The translations under genes and the position numbers were made by a program. A stretch of DNA of 64,000 nt. Source: Maritimibacter sp. 55A14. Its GTDB lineage: Bacteria; Pseudomonadota; Alphaproteobacteria; Rhodobacterales; Rhodobacteraceae. A model generated the notes under the pieces. That model had not been told where the DNA came from, did not search any database, and worked only from the letters and a program-made list of their open reading frames with translations. Positions 54,435-62,915 of the stretch are shown in pieces. The DNA lies in contig NZ_QEYE01000002.1 of the NCBI RefSeq assembly GCF_003122205.1, positions 62,001-126,000 on the forward strand. The letters run 5' to 3'. Each line of letters begins with the position of its first letter. Position 1 is the stretch's first letter.

Positions 54435-57428
54435 TTATGTCTTCACGAAGACCGGCTCGACGATCTTCGCCTTGATCGTGTCGCCGCCCGTGGTGGTGAA
54501 GTTCAGCGTCTCGCCCATGCGCTCGGCCCCGCGCTCCACAAGGCCCATCGCGATGGAGCGGCCCAGCGTCGGCGAGAAATAGGTCGAGGTCACGCGCCCG
54601 GTGGTCCGCTTGATACCGGTGGGCAGGACGCGGCCATCGGCGGCATAGGCGCCGTCGGGCAGCACACGCTGCGGATCCTCGGTTTCCAGCCCCACGAGCG
54701 TCCAGCGGTCGGCCCGCGTCAGGTCGCTGCGTTCCTGCGCGCGCTTGCCGATGAAGTCGTCCTTCTTCTTGCTCACCGCCCAGTGCAGGTTGAGGTCCTG
54801 CGGCGTCACGGTGCCGTCGGTCTCGTCCCCGATCATGATGAAGCCGACCTCCGCGCGCATCACGTGCAGCGCCTCGGTGCCATAGGGCATGGCGTTGTAT
54901 TCCTTGCCCGCGGCCAGCAGCATGTCCCAGAGTTCCCGTCCGTGCCCGGCGGGCACCGAAACCTCGTAACTGAGCTCGCCCGAGAAGGAGATGCGGAAGA
55001 TGCGCGCCGGCAGCCCGCCCAGCTCGCCCGTGGCCCAGGACATGAAGGGCAGCGCCTCCTCCGAGACGTCCATGCCGCCCAGCTTCTCCAGCACATCGCG
55101 CGCGCGGGGGCCGACGACGGCGATCTGCGCCCATTGCTCGGTCACATTGGCGGTGTAGACCTTCCAGTCCCACCATTCGGTCTGGAGCCACTCCTCCATA
55201 TGGCCGTGGACAGTGTCCGATCCGCCTGTGGTGGTGTGGCAAAGGAACGTGTCCTCGTCCAGCCGCGCCACGACGCCGTCATCCATCAGGAAGCCGTTCT
55301 CGTTGCACATCAGGCCATAGCGGCAGCGCCCCGGTTTCAGGCTGGACATCATGTTCGTGTACATCATGTCCAGGAAGCGGCCCGCATCCGGGCCCTTGAC
55401 GATGATCTTGCCCAGCGTGGAGGCGTCCAGCAGACCCAGCCCGGTGCGCGCGTTGCGCACCTCGCGATGGACCGCATTCTCGATCGTCTCGCCCGCGCGC
55501 TGATAGCAATAGGGCCGCCGCCAGTCGCCCACCGGCTCCCAATAGGTGCCGTTGCCGGCGTGCCAGGCATCGACCGGCGTCTTGCGCGTCGGCTTGAAGA
55601 GCGCATCGCGCGCCTCGCCGGCCAGCGCGCCGATGGAGACCGGCGTGTAGGGCGGGCGGAAGGTCGTGGTGCCGACCTGCGGGATGGGGCTGGCCAGCGA
55701 ATTGGCCAGAACGGCCAGGCCGTTGATATTGCTCAGCTTGCCCTGATCGGTGGCCATGCCCAGCGTGGTGTAGCGCTTGGTGTGCTCGACACTCTCGTAG
55801 CCCTCGCGCGCGGCAAGTTCCACGTCCGAGACTTTCACGTCATTCTGGTAGTCGAGCCACATCTTCATCTTCAACTCGACCGGCGCGCCCTGCGGCATGG
55901 TCCAGACTGGCTCCAGCGGTTTCTCCTCGGGCGCCTCGGCCTTGGCTGCGGCGAGCCTCCCGCCCGTCTTGCCCAGCGCCTTGGCCGCGGCCTTGCCCTG
56001 GGCATGCGCATCGGCCAGCACCTCGGCGGCGTGGAGCGCACCGTTCGCCGCGCCCGCGGCCAGCAGGAAACCCGCGCCATCCGTTCCGGTAGGCGCACGC
56101 TTGGGGTCGGGGCGGAACATCGCCCGCTCCTCGTCCCAGGTCAGCTTGCCCCCGCAATGGGACCACAGATGCACGACCGGCGACCAGCCGCCCGACATCG
56201 CCACCGCGTCGCAGGCGATCGTCTCCAGCACCGAGCCCTCGCCCGCTTGCGGGCAGACCGCGACACCCTCGACCTTGCGCGCGCCCTTGATCTTCGAGAT
56301 GCCGTGGCCGGTTTCCACCCGGATGCCCAGCGCCCGCGCGCGTTCCGGCAACTCGCCGGTCGCAGCGGTGCGTGCGTCGATCACCGCCGGCACGTCGAGC
56401 CCGGCTTCCTTGAGCGCGATCGCGGTGCGGTAGGCATCGTCGTTATTGGTCACGACCACGGTGCGGTCGCCGGGGCTCACACCCCAGTTCACAACATAGT
56501 CGCGCACCGCCGAGGCCAGCATCACGCCCGGCACGTCGTTGCCCGCGAAGGCGATGGGACGCTCCAGCGCGCCGGTCGCCGTAATGGTCTGGCCCGCGCG
56601 AACCCGCCACAGCCGGTGGCGCGGCCGTCCGTCGCCCGGCGTATGGTCGGCCACCCGCTCGTAGACGGTGACATAGCCGTGGTCGTAGACGCCCGTGCCC
56701 ATCATGCGCGGGCGCAGGGTGACGTTGTCCATCGCCTCCAGCTCGGCCACGGTTCCGGCCACCCAGTCCCCAGCCGGTTTGCCGTCGATCACGTCGCCAT
56801 CGACCACGGCGCGGCCGCCCCAATGCGCGGTCTGCTCCACCACAAGCACCCTGGCGCCGCCGCGCGCCGCGGCACGTGCCGCCGCCAGGCCGGCGACACC
56901 GCCGCCGATCACCAGCACATCGACGAAGGCGTAGAAATACTCGTAGCGGTCGACATCCTTCTCGGTCGGCGCCTTGCCCAGACCGGCGGAATGCCGAATG
57001 AAGGGCTCGTAGACATGTTTCCAGAAGGCGCGCGGCTGGATGAAGGTCTTGTAGTAGAAGCCCGCCGGGAAGAACCGCGCGAGCTTGGCGTTGACCACGC
57101 CCACGTCGAATTCCAGGCTCGGCCAGTGGTTCTGGCTGGTGGCCTTGAGCCCGTCGAAAAGCTCGGTCGTGGTGGTGCGCTGGTTCGGCTCGAACCGCGC
57201 GCCTTCGCCCAGATTGACCAGCGCGTTCGGTTCTTCCGCGCCGCTGGCCACGATGCCGCGCGGACGGTGATACTTGAACGACCGGCCGACCAGCGTCTGA
57301 CCATTGGCCAGCAGCGCCGAGGCCAGCGTGTCGCCGGCATGGCCGCGCATCCGCTTGCCGTTGAAGGTGAACTCGATCGGCGTGGAGCGGTCGATCAGCC
57401 GCCCGCCCTTGGCGAGACGTATGCTCAT
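54435..57428 (-). CDS. soxA: sarcosine oxidase subunit alpha
   Basis: 997-aa large subunit that binds NAD+ and folate. N-terminal 2Fe-2S-ferredoxin-like fold (about 10-110, RLIDRSTPIEFTFNGKRMRGHAGDTLASALLANG), pyridine-nucleotide-disulfide oxidoreductase region (about 170-480, LVIGGGVAGLAAARAAARGG), and a C-terminal aminomethyltransferase (GcvT-like) domain (about 600-990) that takes the methyl-derived carbon onto tetrahydrofolate. Overall: sarcosine + O2 + THF to glycine + H2O2 + 5,10-methylene-THF. The ATG at 57428 overlaps the soxD stop (ATGA). Confidence 0.96.
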   Translation of the reverse strand: MSIRLAKGGRLIDRSTPIEFTFNGKRMRGHAGDTLASALLANGQTLVGRSFKYHRPRGIVASGAEEPNALVNLGEGARFEPNQRTTTTELFDGLKATSQNHWPSLEFDVGVVNAKLARFFPAGFYYKTFIQPRAFWKHVYEPFIRHSAGLGKAPTEKDVDRYEYFYAFVDVLVIGGGVAGLAAARAAARGGARVLVVEQTAHWGGRAVVDGDVIDGKPAGDWVAGTVAELEAMDNVTLRPRMMGTGVYDHGYVTVYERVADHTPGDGRPRHRLWRVRAGQTITATGALERPIAFAGNDVPGVMLASAVRDYVVNWGVSPGDRTVVVTNNDDAYRTAIALKEAGLDVPAVIDARTAATGELPERARALGIRVETGHGISKIKGARKVEGVAVCPQAGEGSVLETIACDAVAMSGGWSPVVHLWSHCGGKLTWDEERAMFRPDPKRAPTGTDGAGFLLAAGAANGALHAAEVLADAHAQGKAAAKALGKTGGRLAAAKAEAPEEKPLEPVWTMPQGAPVELKMKMWLDYQNDVKVSDVELAAREGYESVEHTKRYTTLGMATDQGKLSNINGLAVLANSLASPIPQVGTTTFRPPYTPVSIGALAGEARDALFKPTRKTPVDAWHAGNGTYWEPVGDWRRPYCYQRAGETIENAVHREVRNARTGLGLLDASTLGKIIVKGPDAGRFLDMMYTNMMSSLKPGRCRYGLMCNENGFLMDDGVVARLDEDTFLCHTTTGGSDTVHGHMEEWLQTEWWDWKVYTANVTEQWAQIAVVGPRARDVLEKLGGMDVSEEALPFMSWATGELGGLPARIFRISFSGELSYEVSVPAGHGRELWDMLLAAGKEYNAMPYGTEALHVMRAEVGFIMIGDETDGTVTPQDLNLHWAVSKKKDDFIGKRAQERSDLTRADRWTLVGLETEDPQRVLPDGAYAADGRVLPTGIKRTTGRVTSTYFSPTLGRSIAMGLVERGAERMGETLNFTTTGGDTIKAKIVEPVFVKT

Positions 57429-57748
57429 TCGTAGCCCTCCCAGTCGGGGCGTTTCGTCTTGATGGCGTCGATAATGTGCGCCGGCGGCTCGGTGGTCTGC
57501 GCGGAATAGGTGCCGAAGACCTCCAGCGTGACGGTGCAGCGCGCGGCGTGGAACCACTTGCCGCAGCCATAGGCATGGCGCCAGCGCTCGAAATGCACGC
57601 CTTTGGGGTTCTTGCGCTCGAAGAGATAGCCGGTGAAGGCCTCGTCATCGGAGCCCGGACCGAAACGCTTCAGATGCGCCTCGCCGCCGGGGGTGAACTC
57701 CGTCTCCTCGCCGGAGACGCCGCAATTCGGACAGGTCAGGATCAGCAT
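57425..57748 (-). CDS. soxD: sarcosine oxidase subunit delta
   Basis: 107-aa zinc-binding subunit. Two Cys near the N terminus (LTCPNCG) and the later YGCGKWFHAARC region supply ligands. FTGYLFERKNPKG and HFERWRHAYGCGKWF are diagnostic. A hairpin terminator stands between it and the upstream 106-aa gene, so soxD probably begins its own transcript. Confidence 0.95.
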   Translation of the reverse strand: MLILTCPNCGVSGEETEFTPGGEAHLKRFGPGSDDEAFTGYLFERKNPKGVHFERWRHAYGCGKWFHAARCTVTLEVFGTYSAQTTEPPAHIIDAIKTKRPDWEGYE

Positions 57749-57810
57749 GGGACGCTCCGGTTTTCAACGGGAGGGAAGAGGGGATTGCGGGCGGATGCCG
57801 TGGGCACGGT

Positions 57811-57837
57811 AAAGGCGGGCGCGCGAACGCGCCCGCC
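57811..57837 (-). terminator. intrinsic terminator between the 106-aa gene and soxD
   Basis: Minus-strand hairpin with a perfect 10-bp stem GGCGGGCGCG/CGCGCCCGCC and a TTCG tetraloop, followed by TTT. Lies 25 nt after the stop of the 106-aa gene and 62 nt before the soxD ATG. Confidence 0.78.
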
Positions 57838-57862
57838 GCAAGCGCAATCTGCGAAATCCGGC

Positions 57863-58183
57863 CTACTGGCCGCCAGTCGCCTGGTTCTGTTCGGTCGCCG
57901 TACCGAGCGTTCCCGCCCCGAGGCCATCGGTTCCGGACATTCCGAGTTCGTTCGTGGCAGGGGCCGTGGTCTCCGCGGCCGGATCGACCGGCAGGGTAAC
58001 AGGCGGGGCCCCGGCACCGCCAGGATGTGTGACGGTTGTCCTGCCAACGCCCGAGATGATGATGAACAGAAGCACACCGACGACAGCCGCGGCCGCAAGC
58101 AACCAGATGACTCCGCTACCAGTCCGGGGACTGCCGGCATATCTCGGGTAGTCGTGATGATGGGAATGCGAATGATCAGACAT
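57863..58183 (-). CDS. 106-aa His-rich-N-terminus single-pass membrane protein
   Basis: Unknown function. The first ten residues are MSDHSHSHHH (five His), followed by a short basic stretch, one transmembrane helix (about 24-44, VIWLLAAAAVVGVLLFIIISG) and a Pro/Ala/Thr/Gly-rich, mildly acidic tail (45-106). The orientation with the His cluster inside is inferred from flanking charges. Excellent AGGAGG 7 nt before the ATG. A frame upstream to 58222 is not needed. It sits between soxB and soxD but is unrelated to sarcosine oxidase subunits. The His cluster suggests metal binding, which is inference. Confidence 0.75.
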   Translation of the reverse strand: MSDHSHSHHHDYPRYAGSPRTGSGVIWLLAAAAVVGVLLFIIISGVGRTTVTHPGGAGAPPVTLPVDPAAETTAPATNELGMSGTDGLGAGTLGTATEQNQATGGQ

Positions 58184-58334
58184 GGCGTGTCCTCCTCTCT
58201 GCAAGAGAAAGATATAGGGCACGCAGAAGACGTTTGCGCCGGTGCGCCTTCACCGCCGAGTGTCGGTCGGCCAAGTCTGGCGCATTGATATTTTGCTGTT
58301 CGGCCAGTTCCCGCCAAAACCTCGATGCCGTCAT
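58176..58334 (-). CDS. candidate 52-aa basic protein upstream of the 106-aa gene
   Basis: Open frame MTASRFWRELAEQQNINAPDL... ending ...LSLAERRTRHV, helix-rich and basic. Its last codons contain the ribosome-binding site of the 106-aa gene and its stop overlaps that gene by 8 nt, as in a coupled pair. The ATG is preceded only by a weak AGAGAG. A perfect inverted repeat ends 18 nt upstream. It is supported only by codon continuity and arrangement; it could also be leader RNA. Confidence 0.35.
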   Translation of the reverse strand: MTASRFWRELAEQQNINAPDLADRHSAVKAHRRKRLLRALYLSLAERRTRHV

Positions 58335-58351
58335 TGCTCTCTGTGACCTGC

Positions 58352-58377
58352 CGCACAATAGGGCGTGATATTGTGCG
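58352..58377. promoter_or_regulatory. 9-bp perfect inverted repeat (possible operator)
   Basis: CGCACAATA (58352-58360), 8-bp spacer, TATTGTGCG (58369-58377). Situated in the 382-bp stretch between soxB and the 106-aa gene, upstream of the 52-aa frame. The remainder of that stretch (58378-58565) shows neither gene nor terminator. The arms are too short and the spacer lacks a U tract, so an operator is more likely than a terminator. Confidence 0.45.
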
Positions 58378-58565
58378 CTGATGCACCAAAGCCTCCATGG
58401 GAGAACCGGCGCGCCATACGCAACCGCCGTTCGGGCGGGATCCGACCGACGCAGCCCTGTGGCGCCGCCGTGCACGCAATGCATTCGGCCCAGCTGACCT
58501 GGCCCCCGCCGTCGGACGCCCCGGCCAGTCGCGTGCGGCCATCCGGATGTTTCGAATTCCGCCCA

Positions 58566-59813
58566 TCAATGCGCCACCGCCGCGGCGACTGACTCGTCGA
58601 TCATCCGGCCCTCGGCGAAACGGTCCAGCCCGAAGGGCGCGGCCAGGTCGCCCGGCTCGCCCTTGGCCACCATCTCGGCCGTGGCCCAGCCGGAGCCGGG
58701 GATGGACTTGAACCCGCCTGTCCCCCATCCGCAGTTCATGAAGACCCCCTCCACCGGGGTCTTCGAGATGATCGGCGAGCGGTCGCCGGTCATGTCCACG
58801 ATTCCGCCCCATTGCCGCAGCATCTTCAGGCGCGAGATGACCGGGAAGGTTTCCACCAGGGCACGGATCGTCTCCTCCACATGCTGGAAGGAGCCGCGCT
58901 GTGTATAGTTGTTGAACCCGTCCGCGCCGCCGCCGATCACCATCTCGCCCTTGTCGGACTGGCTCATGTAGCCATGCACTGTGTTGGCCATCACCACGAT
59001 GTCCATGCAGGGTTTGATCGGCTCGCTGACCAGCGCCTGGAGCGCCACCGATTCCACCGGCAGCCGGAAGCCCGCCATCTCGGCCAGTTGGCCGGAGTGG
59101 CCGGCGACCACGATGCAGACCTTCTTGGTCTCGACCGTGCCGCGCGTGGTCTCAACCCCGGTCACGCGCCCGGCCTCGCGGCGGATGCCCGTCACCTCGG
59201 TTCTCTGGATGATATCCATGCCCATGCCCGCGCAGGCCCGCGCATAGCCCCAGGCCACGGCGTCGTGTCGCGCGGTGCCGCCCCGCGCCTGCCAGAGCCC
59301 GCCCAGCACCGGGTAGCGCGGCCCGTCGATATTGATGATCGGGCAGATCTCCTTGACCCGGCCGGGGCCGACCCATTCGGTCTGGATGCCCTGCAGCGCA
59401 TTCGCGTGCGCGGTGCGCTTATAGGCGCGGGCCTCGTGCTGGGTCTGGCCAAGCATCATCACGCCGCGCGGGCTGAACATGATGTTATAGTTCAGATCCT
59501 GGCTGAGGCTCTCGTAGAGCGACCGGGATTTCTCGTAGATCGCCGCCGAGGGGTCGCGCAGGTAGTTCGACCGGATGATCGTCGTATTGCGCCCGGTATT
59601 GCCGCCGCCCAGCCAGCCCTTCTCGATCACCGCGACATTGGTGATGCCGTGGTTCTTGCCCAGGTAATAGGCGGTGGCGAGCCCGTGACCACCCGCGCCG
59701 ACGATCACGACGTCATAGGAGGATTTGAGTTCCGGCGAACCCCAGGCGCGCTCCCATCCGCTGTGATAGCGCAGGGCTTCGCGGGCGATGGCAAAGGCGG
59801 AATAGCGTTTCAT
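58566..59813 (-). CDS. soxB: sarcosine oxidase subunit beta
   Basis: 415-aa catalytic subunit that oxidises sarcosine. FAD-binding VIVGAGGHGLATAYYLGK (about 36-53), the conserved EKGWLGGGNTGRNTTIIRSNYL loop and the covalent-FMN histidine in GGTARHDAVAWGYA (about His183). C-terminal GWGTGGFKSIPGSGW is typical. Unlike the usual contiguous soxBDAG, soxD begins 817 bp downstream. Divergent from ccmI (212 bp gap). Confidence 0.95.
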   Translation of the reverse strand: MKRYSAFAIAREALRYHSGWERAWGSPELKSSYDVVIVGAGGHGLATAYYLGKNHGITNVAVIEKGWLGGGNTGRNTTIIRSNYLRDPSAAIYEKSRSLYESLSQDLNYNIMFSPRGVMMLGQTQHEARAYKRTAHANALQGIQTEWVGPGRVKEICPIINIDGPRYPVLGGLWQARGGTARHDAVAWGYARACAGMGMDIIQRTEVTGIRREAGRVTGVETTRGTVETKKVCIVVAGHSGQLAEMAGFRLPVESVALQALVSEPIKPCMDIVVMANTVHGYMSQSDKGEMVIGGGADGFNNYTQRGSFQHVEETIRALVETFPVISRLKMLRQWGGIVDMTGDRSPIISKTPVEGVFMNCGWGTGGFKSIPGSGWATAEMVAKGEPGDLAAPFGLDRFAEGRMIDESVAAAVAH

Positions 59814-60025
59814 GGATCTCCCGACTCGGTTCGGCTGCCGGCACGTCCCGCAGCAGGTTGCTTTTGCGCCCTCTGGCGGAAAAGAGGATACTCACGACGA
59901 CCCAACTCATATCAATAGCGACATCCGCGTGTCCATGCGCCGCGCGCCCCTGTGACGGAATGTGGCTTTCCCCGGGGGAGCACAGGGATTACATGCCCCC
60001 TGACGGGTTTTCCAACCGAGGGCAC

Positions 60026-61255
60026 ATGGTTTTCTGGCTCACATCCATCGGACTTGCCGCGATCTGCGCCGGCTTCCTGGTGTATGCGCTGCTGCGCCCA
60101 CGCGGCGGCGCCACGCCGGCGGCGGCCTATGACCTGCAGGTCTACCGCGACCAGTTGGCGGAGGTGGAGCGCGACGCAGCGCGCGGGCTGCTGGCCCCCG
60201 AGGATGCCGAGCGCGCCCGTATCGAGGTCAAGCGCCGCATCCTGGAGGCCGACCGCGTGCTCAGCGCCGCCGGTCCGCGCGGCGGCGCGCCCGCGGTCGG
60301 TTCGCGGGCGCTCGCGGGCCTGACAGCGCTGGCGGTGATCGGCGGCGCGGCGGTGCTCTACAGCGCCCTCGGCCAGCCCGGCGCGCGCGACCTTCCGCTC
60401 CAGACCCGGCTGGCCGCGATCGAGGCCGCCCGCGAGGGCCGCCCGACCCAGGCCGAGGCGGAGGCCGGCATCCCCGAAGCCCCGGCCGCCCCCGAAGGCG
60501 CGGATCCGGGCTATCTGGAACTGGTCGAACGGCTGCGCGAGACGGTCGCGAGCCGCCCAGCCGACATTCAGGGCAACGCTCTCCTGGCGCGTCACGAGGC
60601 CGCGCTGGGCCGCTACCGTGCGGCCTATGCCGCGCAGGAGCGCCTGATCGCGGCGCGCGGCGGGGATGCGGATGCGGCGGATTACGCGCAGCTTGCGGAA
60701 CTGATGATCGCGGCGGCGCGCGGCTATGTCTCGCCGGAAGCCGAGGCCGCGCTGCGCGCCACGCTGGCCCGCGATCCCGCGAACGGCACCGCGCGCTACT
60801 ATTCGGGCGTCATGTTCGCCCAGGCGGGCCGCTACGACCGCGCCTTCGAGCTTTGGCGCGGGCTTCTGGCCGAGGGCCGCGAAGGCGCGCCGTGGATGGA
60901 GCCCGTGCGCCGTCAGATCGGGCAGGTCGCGCAACTGGCCGGCCGGCGGCTCGACCCGGCCCTCCTGCGCCCGCGAACGGGCCCCACCGCCGGCGATGTC
61001 GCCGCCGCCGGGGAGATGAGCGCGGAGGACCGCACCGGGATGATCGGCGGCATGGTCGCCCGTCTGGCCGAACGCCTGGAACGCGAAGGCGGCAGCCCGG
61101 CCGAATGGGCGCAACTCATCAACGCCTATGGCGTGCTGGGGCGGACCGGCGAGGCCCGCGCGGCGCTGGCGCGCGCCGAGGCGGCCCATGCCGGCGACCG
61201 CGACGCGCTGGCGCACCTGCGCGACGCGGCCATCGAGGCGGGGATCGGCGAATGA
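60026..61255 (+). CDS. ccmI: c-type cytochrome biogenesis protein CcmI
   Basis: 409-aa apocytochrome-c chaperone of System I. Two transmembrane helices (about 4-22 and 95-113) flank a cytoplasmic loop with a leucine-zipper-like region (YRDQLAEVERDAARGLLAPEDAERARIEVKRR), and the periplasmic part carries TPR-like repeats (about 160-400). The ATG at 60026 has GAGGG upstream. In the 212-bp gap to soxB a weak TTGCGC-N17-GATACT (59864-59892) might be its promoter. Other ccm genes are not in the window. Confidence 0.9.
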   Translation: MVFWLTSIGLAAICAGFLVYALLRPRGGATPAAAYDLQVYRDQLAEVERDAARGLLAPEDAERARIEVKRRILEADRVLSAAGPRGGAPAVGSRALAGLTALAVIGGAAVLYSALGQPGARDLPLQTRLAAIEAAREGRPTQAEAEAGIPEAPAAPEGADPGYLELVERLRETVASRPADIQGNALLARHEAALGRYRAAYAAQERLIAARGGDADAADYAQLAELMIAAARGYVSPEAEAALRATLARDPANGTARYYSGVMFAQAGRYDRAFELWRGLLAEGREGAPWMEPVRRQIGQVAQLAGRRLDPALLRPRTGPTAGDVAAAGEMSAEDRTGMIGGMVARLAERLEREGGSPAEWAQLINAYGVLGRTGEARAALARAEAAHAGDRDALAHLRDAAIEAGIGE

Positions 61256-61737
61256 ACGCGGAGGCCGACGCCATCGCCGCTTTCCGTGACACGCTCGCGC
61301 CGATGCGCGCGGTGATGGGGCTCGACCTGGGCGAGAAGACCATCGGCATCGCCGTCTCCGACCGGATGCTGTCGGTCGCGACCCCGCTCGAGACGCTGCG
61401 GCGGCGCAAATTCGCGCAGGACGCGGCACGCCTGCTGGAGATCGCCACGGCGCGCGAGATCGGCGGCATCGTCCTGGGCCTGCCGCGCAACATGGACGGC
61501 TCCGAAGGCCCGCGCTGCCAGTCCACCCGCGCCTTCGCGCGCAATCTCTCCCGGCTGACCGACCTGCCGATCGCCTTCTGGGACGAGCGACTCTCGACAG
61601 TGGCCGCCGAACGCGCGCTGCTGGAGGCGGATGCGACACGCAAACGTCGCTCCGAGGTGATCGACCATGTCGCCGCTTCCTATATCCTCCAGGGCGTACT
61701 CGACCGTATCGCACATCTCAGGCAGGCCGACACATGA
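61252..61737 (+). CDS. ruvX: Holliday junction resolvase-like protein RuvX/YqgF
   Basis: 161-aa RNase H-fold nuclease implicated in pre-16S rRNA 5' maturation. Motifs GLDLGEKTIGIAVSD (metal Asp), LGLPRNMDGSEGPR and WDERLSTVAAE. The ATG overlaps the ccmI stop (ATGA), and its own stop overlaps the DUF1289 gene. Confidence 0.93.
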   Translation: MNAEADAIAAFRDTLAPMRAVMGLDLGEKTIGIAVSDRMLSVATPLETLRRRKFAQDAARLLEIATAREIGGIVLGLPRNMDGSEGPRCQSTRAFARNLSRLTDLPIAFWDERLSTVAAERALLEADATRKRRSEVIDHVAASYILQGVLDRIAHLRQADT

Positions 61738-61964
61738 GCGACGAGATCTGGAAGCGCGAGGAGATCGAAAGCCCCTGCGTCAAGCTCTGCACGATCCACC
61801 CCGAGACCCGGCTCTGCATCGGCTGCCACCGCAGCATCGACGAGATCACCGCCTGGTCGCGGCTCTCGTCCGAGGCCCGGCGCGCCATCATGGCCGAACT
61901 TCCCGACCGCGCCGCCGCACAACGCAAACGCCGGGGCGGCCGCAAGGCCCGAGTCAACCGCTGA
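61734..61964 (+). CDS. DUF1289 family protein
   Basis: 76-aa protein with the family's cysteine cluster C-x3-C-x8-C-x2-C (SPCVKLCTIHPETRLCIGCHR) in the first half, probably a metal or Fe-S site, and the conserved DEITAWSRLSSEARRAIMAELP. Basic C-terminal tail. Coupled to ruvX by an ATGA overlap. Function unknown; the family is linked to Fe-S proteins. Confidence 0.88.
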   Translation: MSDEIWKREEIESPCVKLCTIHPETRLCIGCHRSIDEITAWSRLSSEARRAIMAELPDRAAAQRKRRGGRKARVNR

Positions 61965-62078
61965 CCCGTCGGGCACCCGCCCGAACGGCATTCTTCTTGC
62001 CACAAGTATCCCCGCCGGAGGCCCCGCGCCCGCCCCCGGGCGGGCGCAAACGCAAGGACCTGCGCCGCAGGCGCGCGA

Positions 62079-62915
62079 TCAGGGATCGGTCAGCCAGGCG
62101 CGCGGCCCGCGTCCTGCATCGAGCCGGAAATAGGCGATCATGCGCCCCTCCGGCGGGGCTGCCGCCCCCGGCTGCCAGGGCGCCACGCCATGCAGCGCCA
62201 GCCGGTGCACGAGATAGGCCTCGCCCGGCCGCGCATGGAGCGCGATGCGCGGGCAGGTCTCGAAGATGCGCCGGCGCGTCTGCTGATAGATATCGGTCAC
62301 GTCCACCCCGCCCCAGTCCTGCGGCGCGATCCCCTCGAACGCATCAGAAAATGCCGTGCGGATGATCTCATGGCTGCCCTCCCAGACCACCAGGGGTGCC
62401 GCCCCCGGCCCGGTCTCGCAAAGCGGCAGCCCGAGTATGAAGCCATGGTGCTCGCGCAGCCGGCGCCGGCGCCCCGGCGCCTCGCGCAGCAACCCGTCGA
62501 GATGCGCCGCATCGCGGTCTCGGCGAAAGCGGAAGGCGGCCTCGCTCTCGCCCGCCCAGGGTTGCGGATAGCCGGGATAGCAGACCGAGATCTGGCCCGC
62601 GTCCCAGGCGAACTCCTCCAGCCCCAGCCCGTCGCGGATGAAATCGACCGGCGCACCGGCAAGCGGGCCCGAGCCCGCCACCGATCCGTCCGCAGCGTTG
62701 TCCAGCATGTTGACCCCGGCGAACCAGGTCCCGCCGCAGCGCAGCCATGCCGCCTGTGCCTTGGGATCGGCGGCGATGGCGCGGGCCTTGGGCGCGGCAT
62801 GGGCCACCCAGTCGGCAATGCGCGGATCGGTGGGAAATCGCAGCCAGCCCCGCCGGCGGTAGAGCGTCAGCGCCTCCGCTGCCTCATCCGCGCCGCCCTG
62901 CCCGGTCCCGCGCAT
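62079..62915 (-). CDS. phytanoyl-CoA dioxygenase-like protein
   Basis: 278-aa protein tentatively placed with the PhyH-like Fe(II)/2-oxoglutarate oxygenases: the C-terminal segment PGEAYLVHRLALHGVAPW resembles the iron-binding His and 2-oxoglutarate region, and LVVWEGSHEIIR the strand before it. The first HxD ligand pair is not clear to me, so catalysis is uncertain. The ATG overlaps the dusA stop (TGATG). An orphan, non-catalytic relative is an alternative. Confidence 0.55.
   Translation of the reverse strand: MRGTGQGGADEAAEALTLYRRRGWLRFPTDPRIADWVAHAAPKARAIAADPKAQAAWLRCGGTWFAGVNMLDNAADGSVAGSGPLAGAPVDFIRDGLGLEEFAWDAGQISVCYPGYPQPWAGESEAAFRFRRDRDAAHLDGLLREAPGRRRRLREHHGFILGLPLCETGPGAAPLVVWEGSHEIIRTAFSDAFEGIAPQDWGGVDVTDIYQQTRRRIFETCPRIALHARPGEAYLVHRLALHGVAPWQPGAAAPPEGRMIAYFRLDAGRGPRAWLTDP

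Noticed and set aside
58397-58711. Plus-strand 104-aa frame in the soxB/soxD gap
   Set aside because: Half of it lies antisense to soxB and its composition (Pro/Arg/Ala-rich) is that of a shadow frame; no ribosome-binding site.
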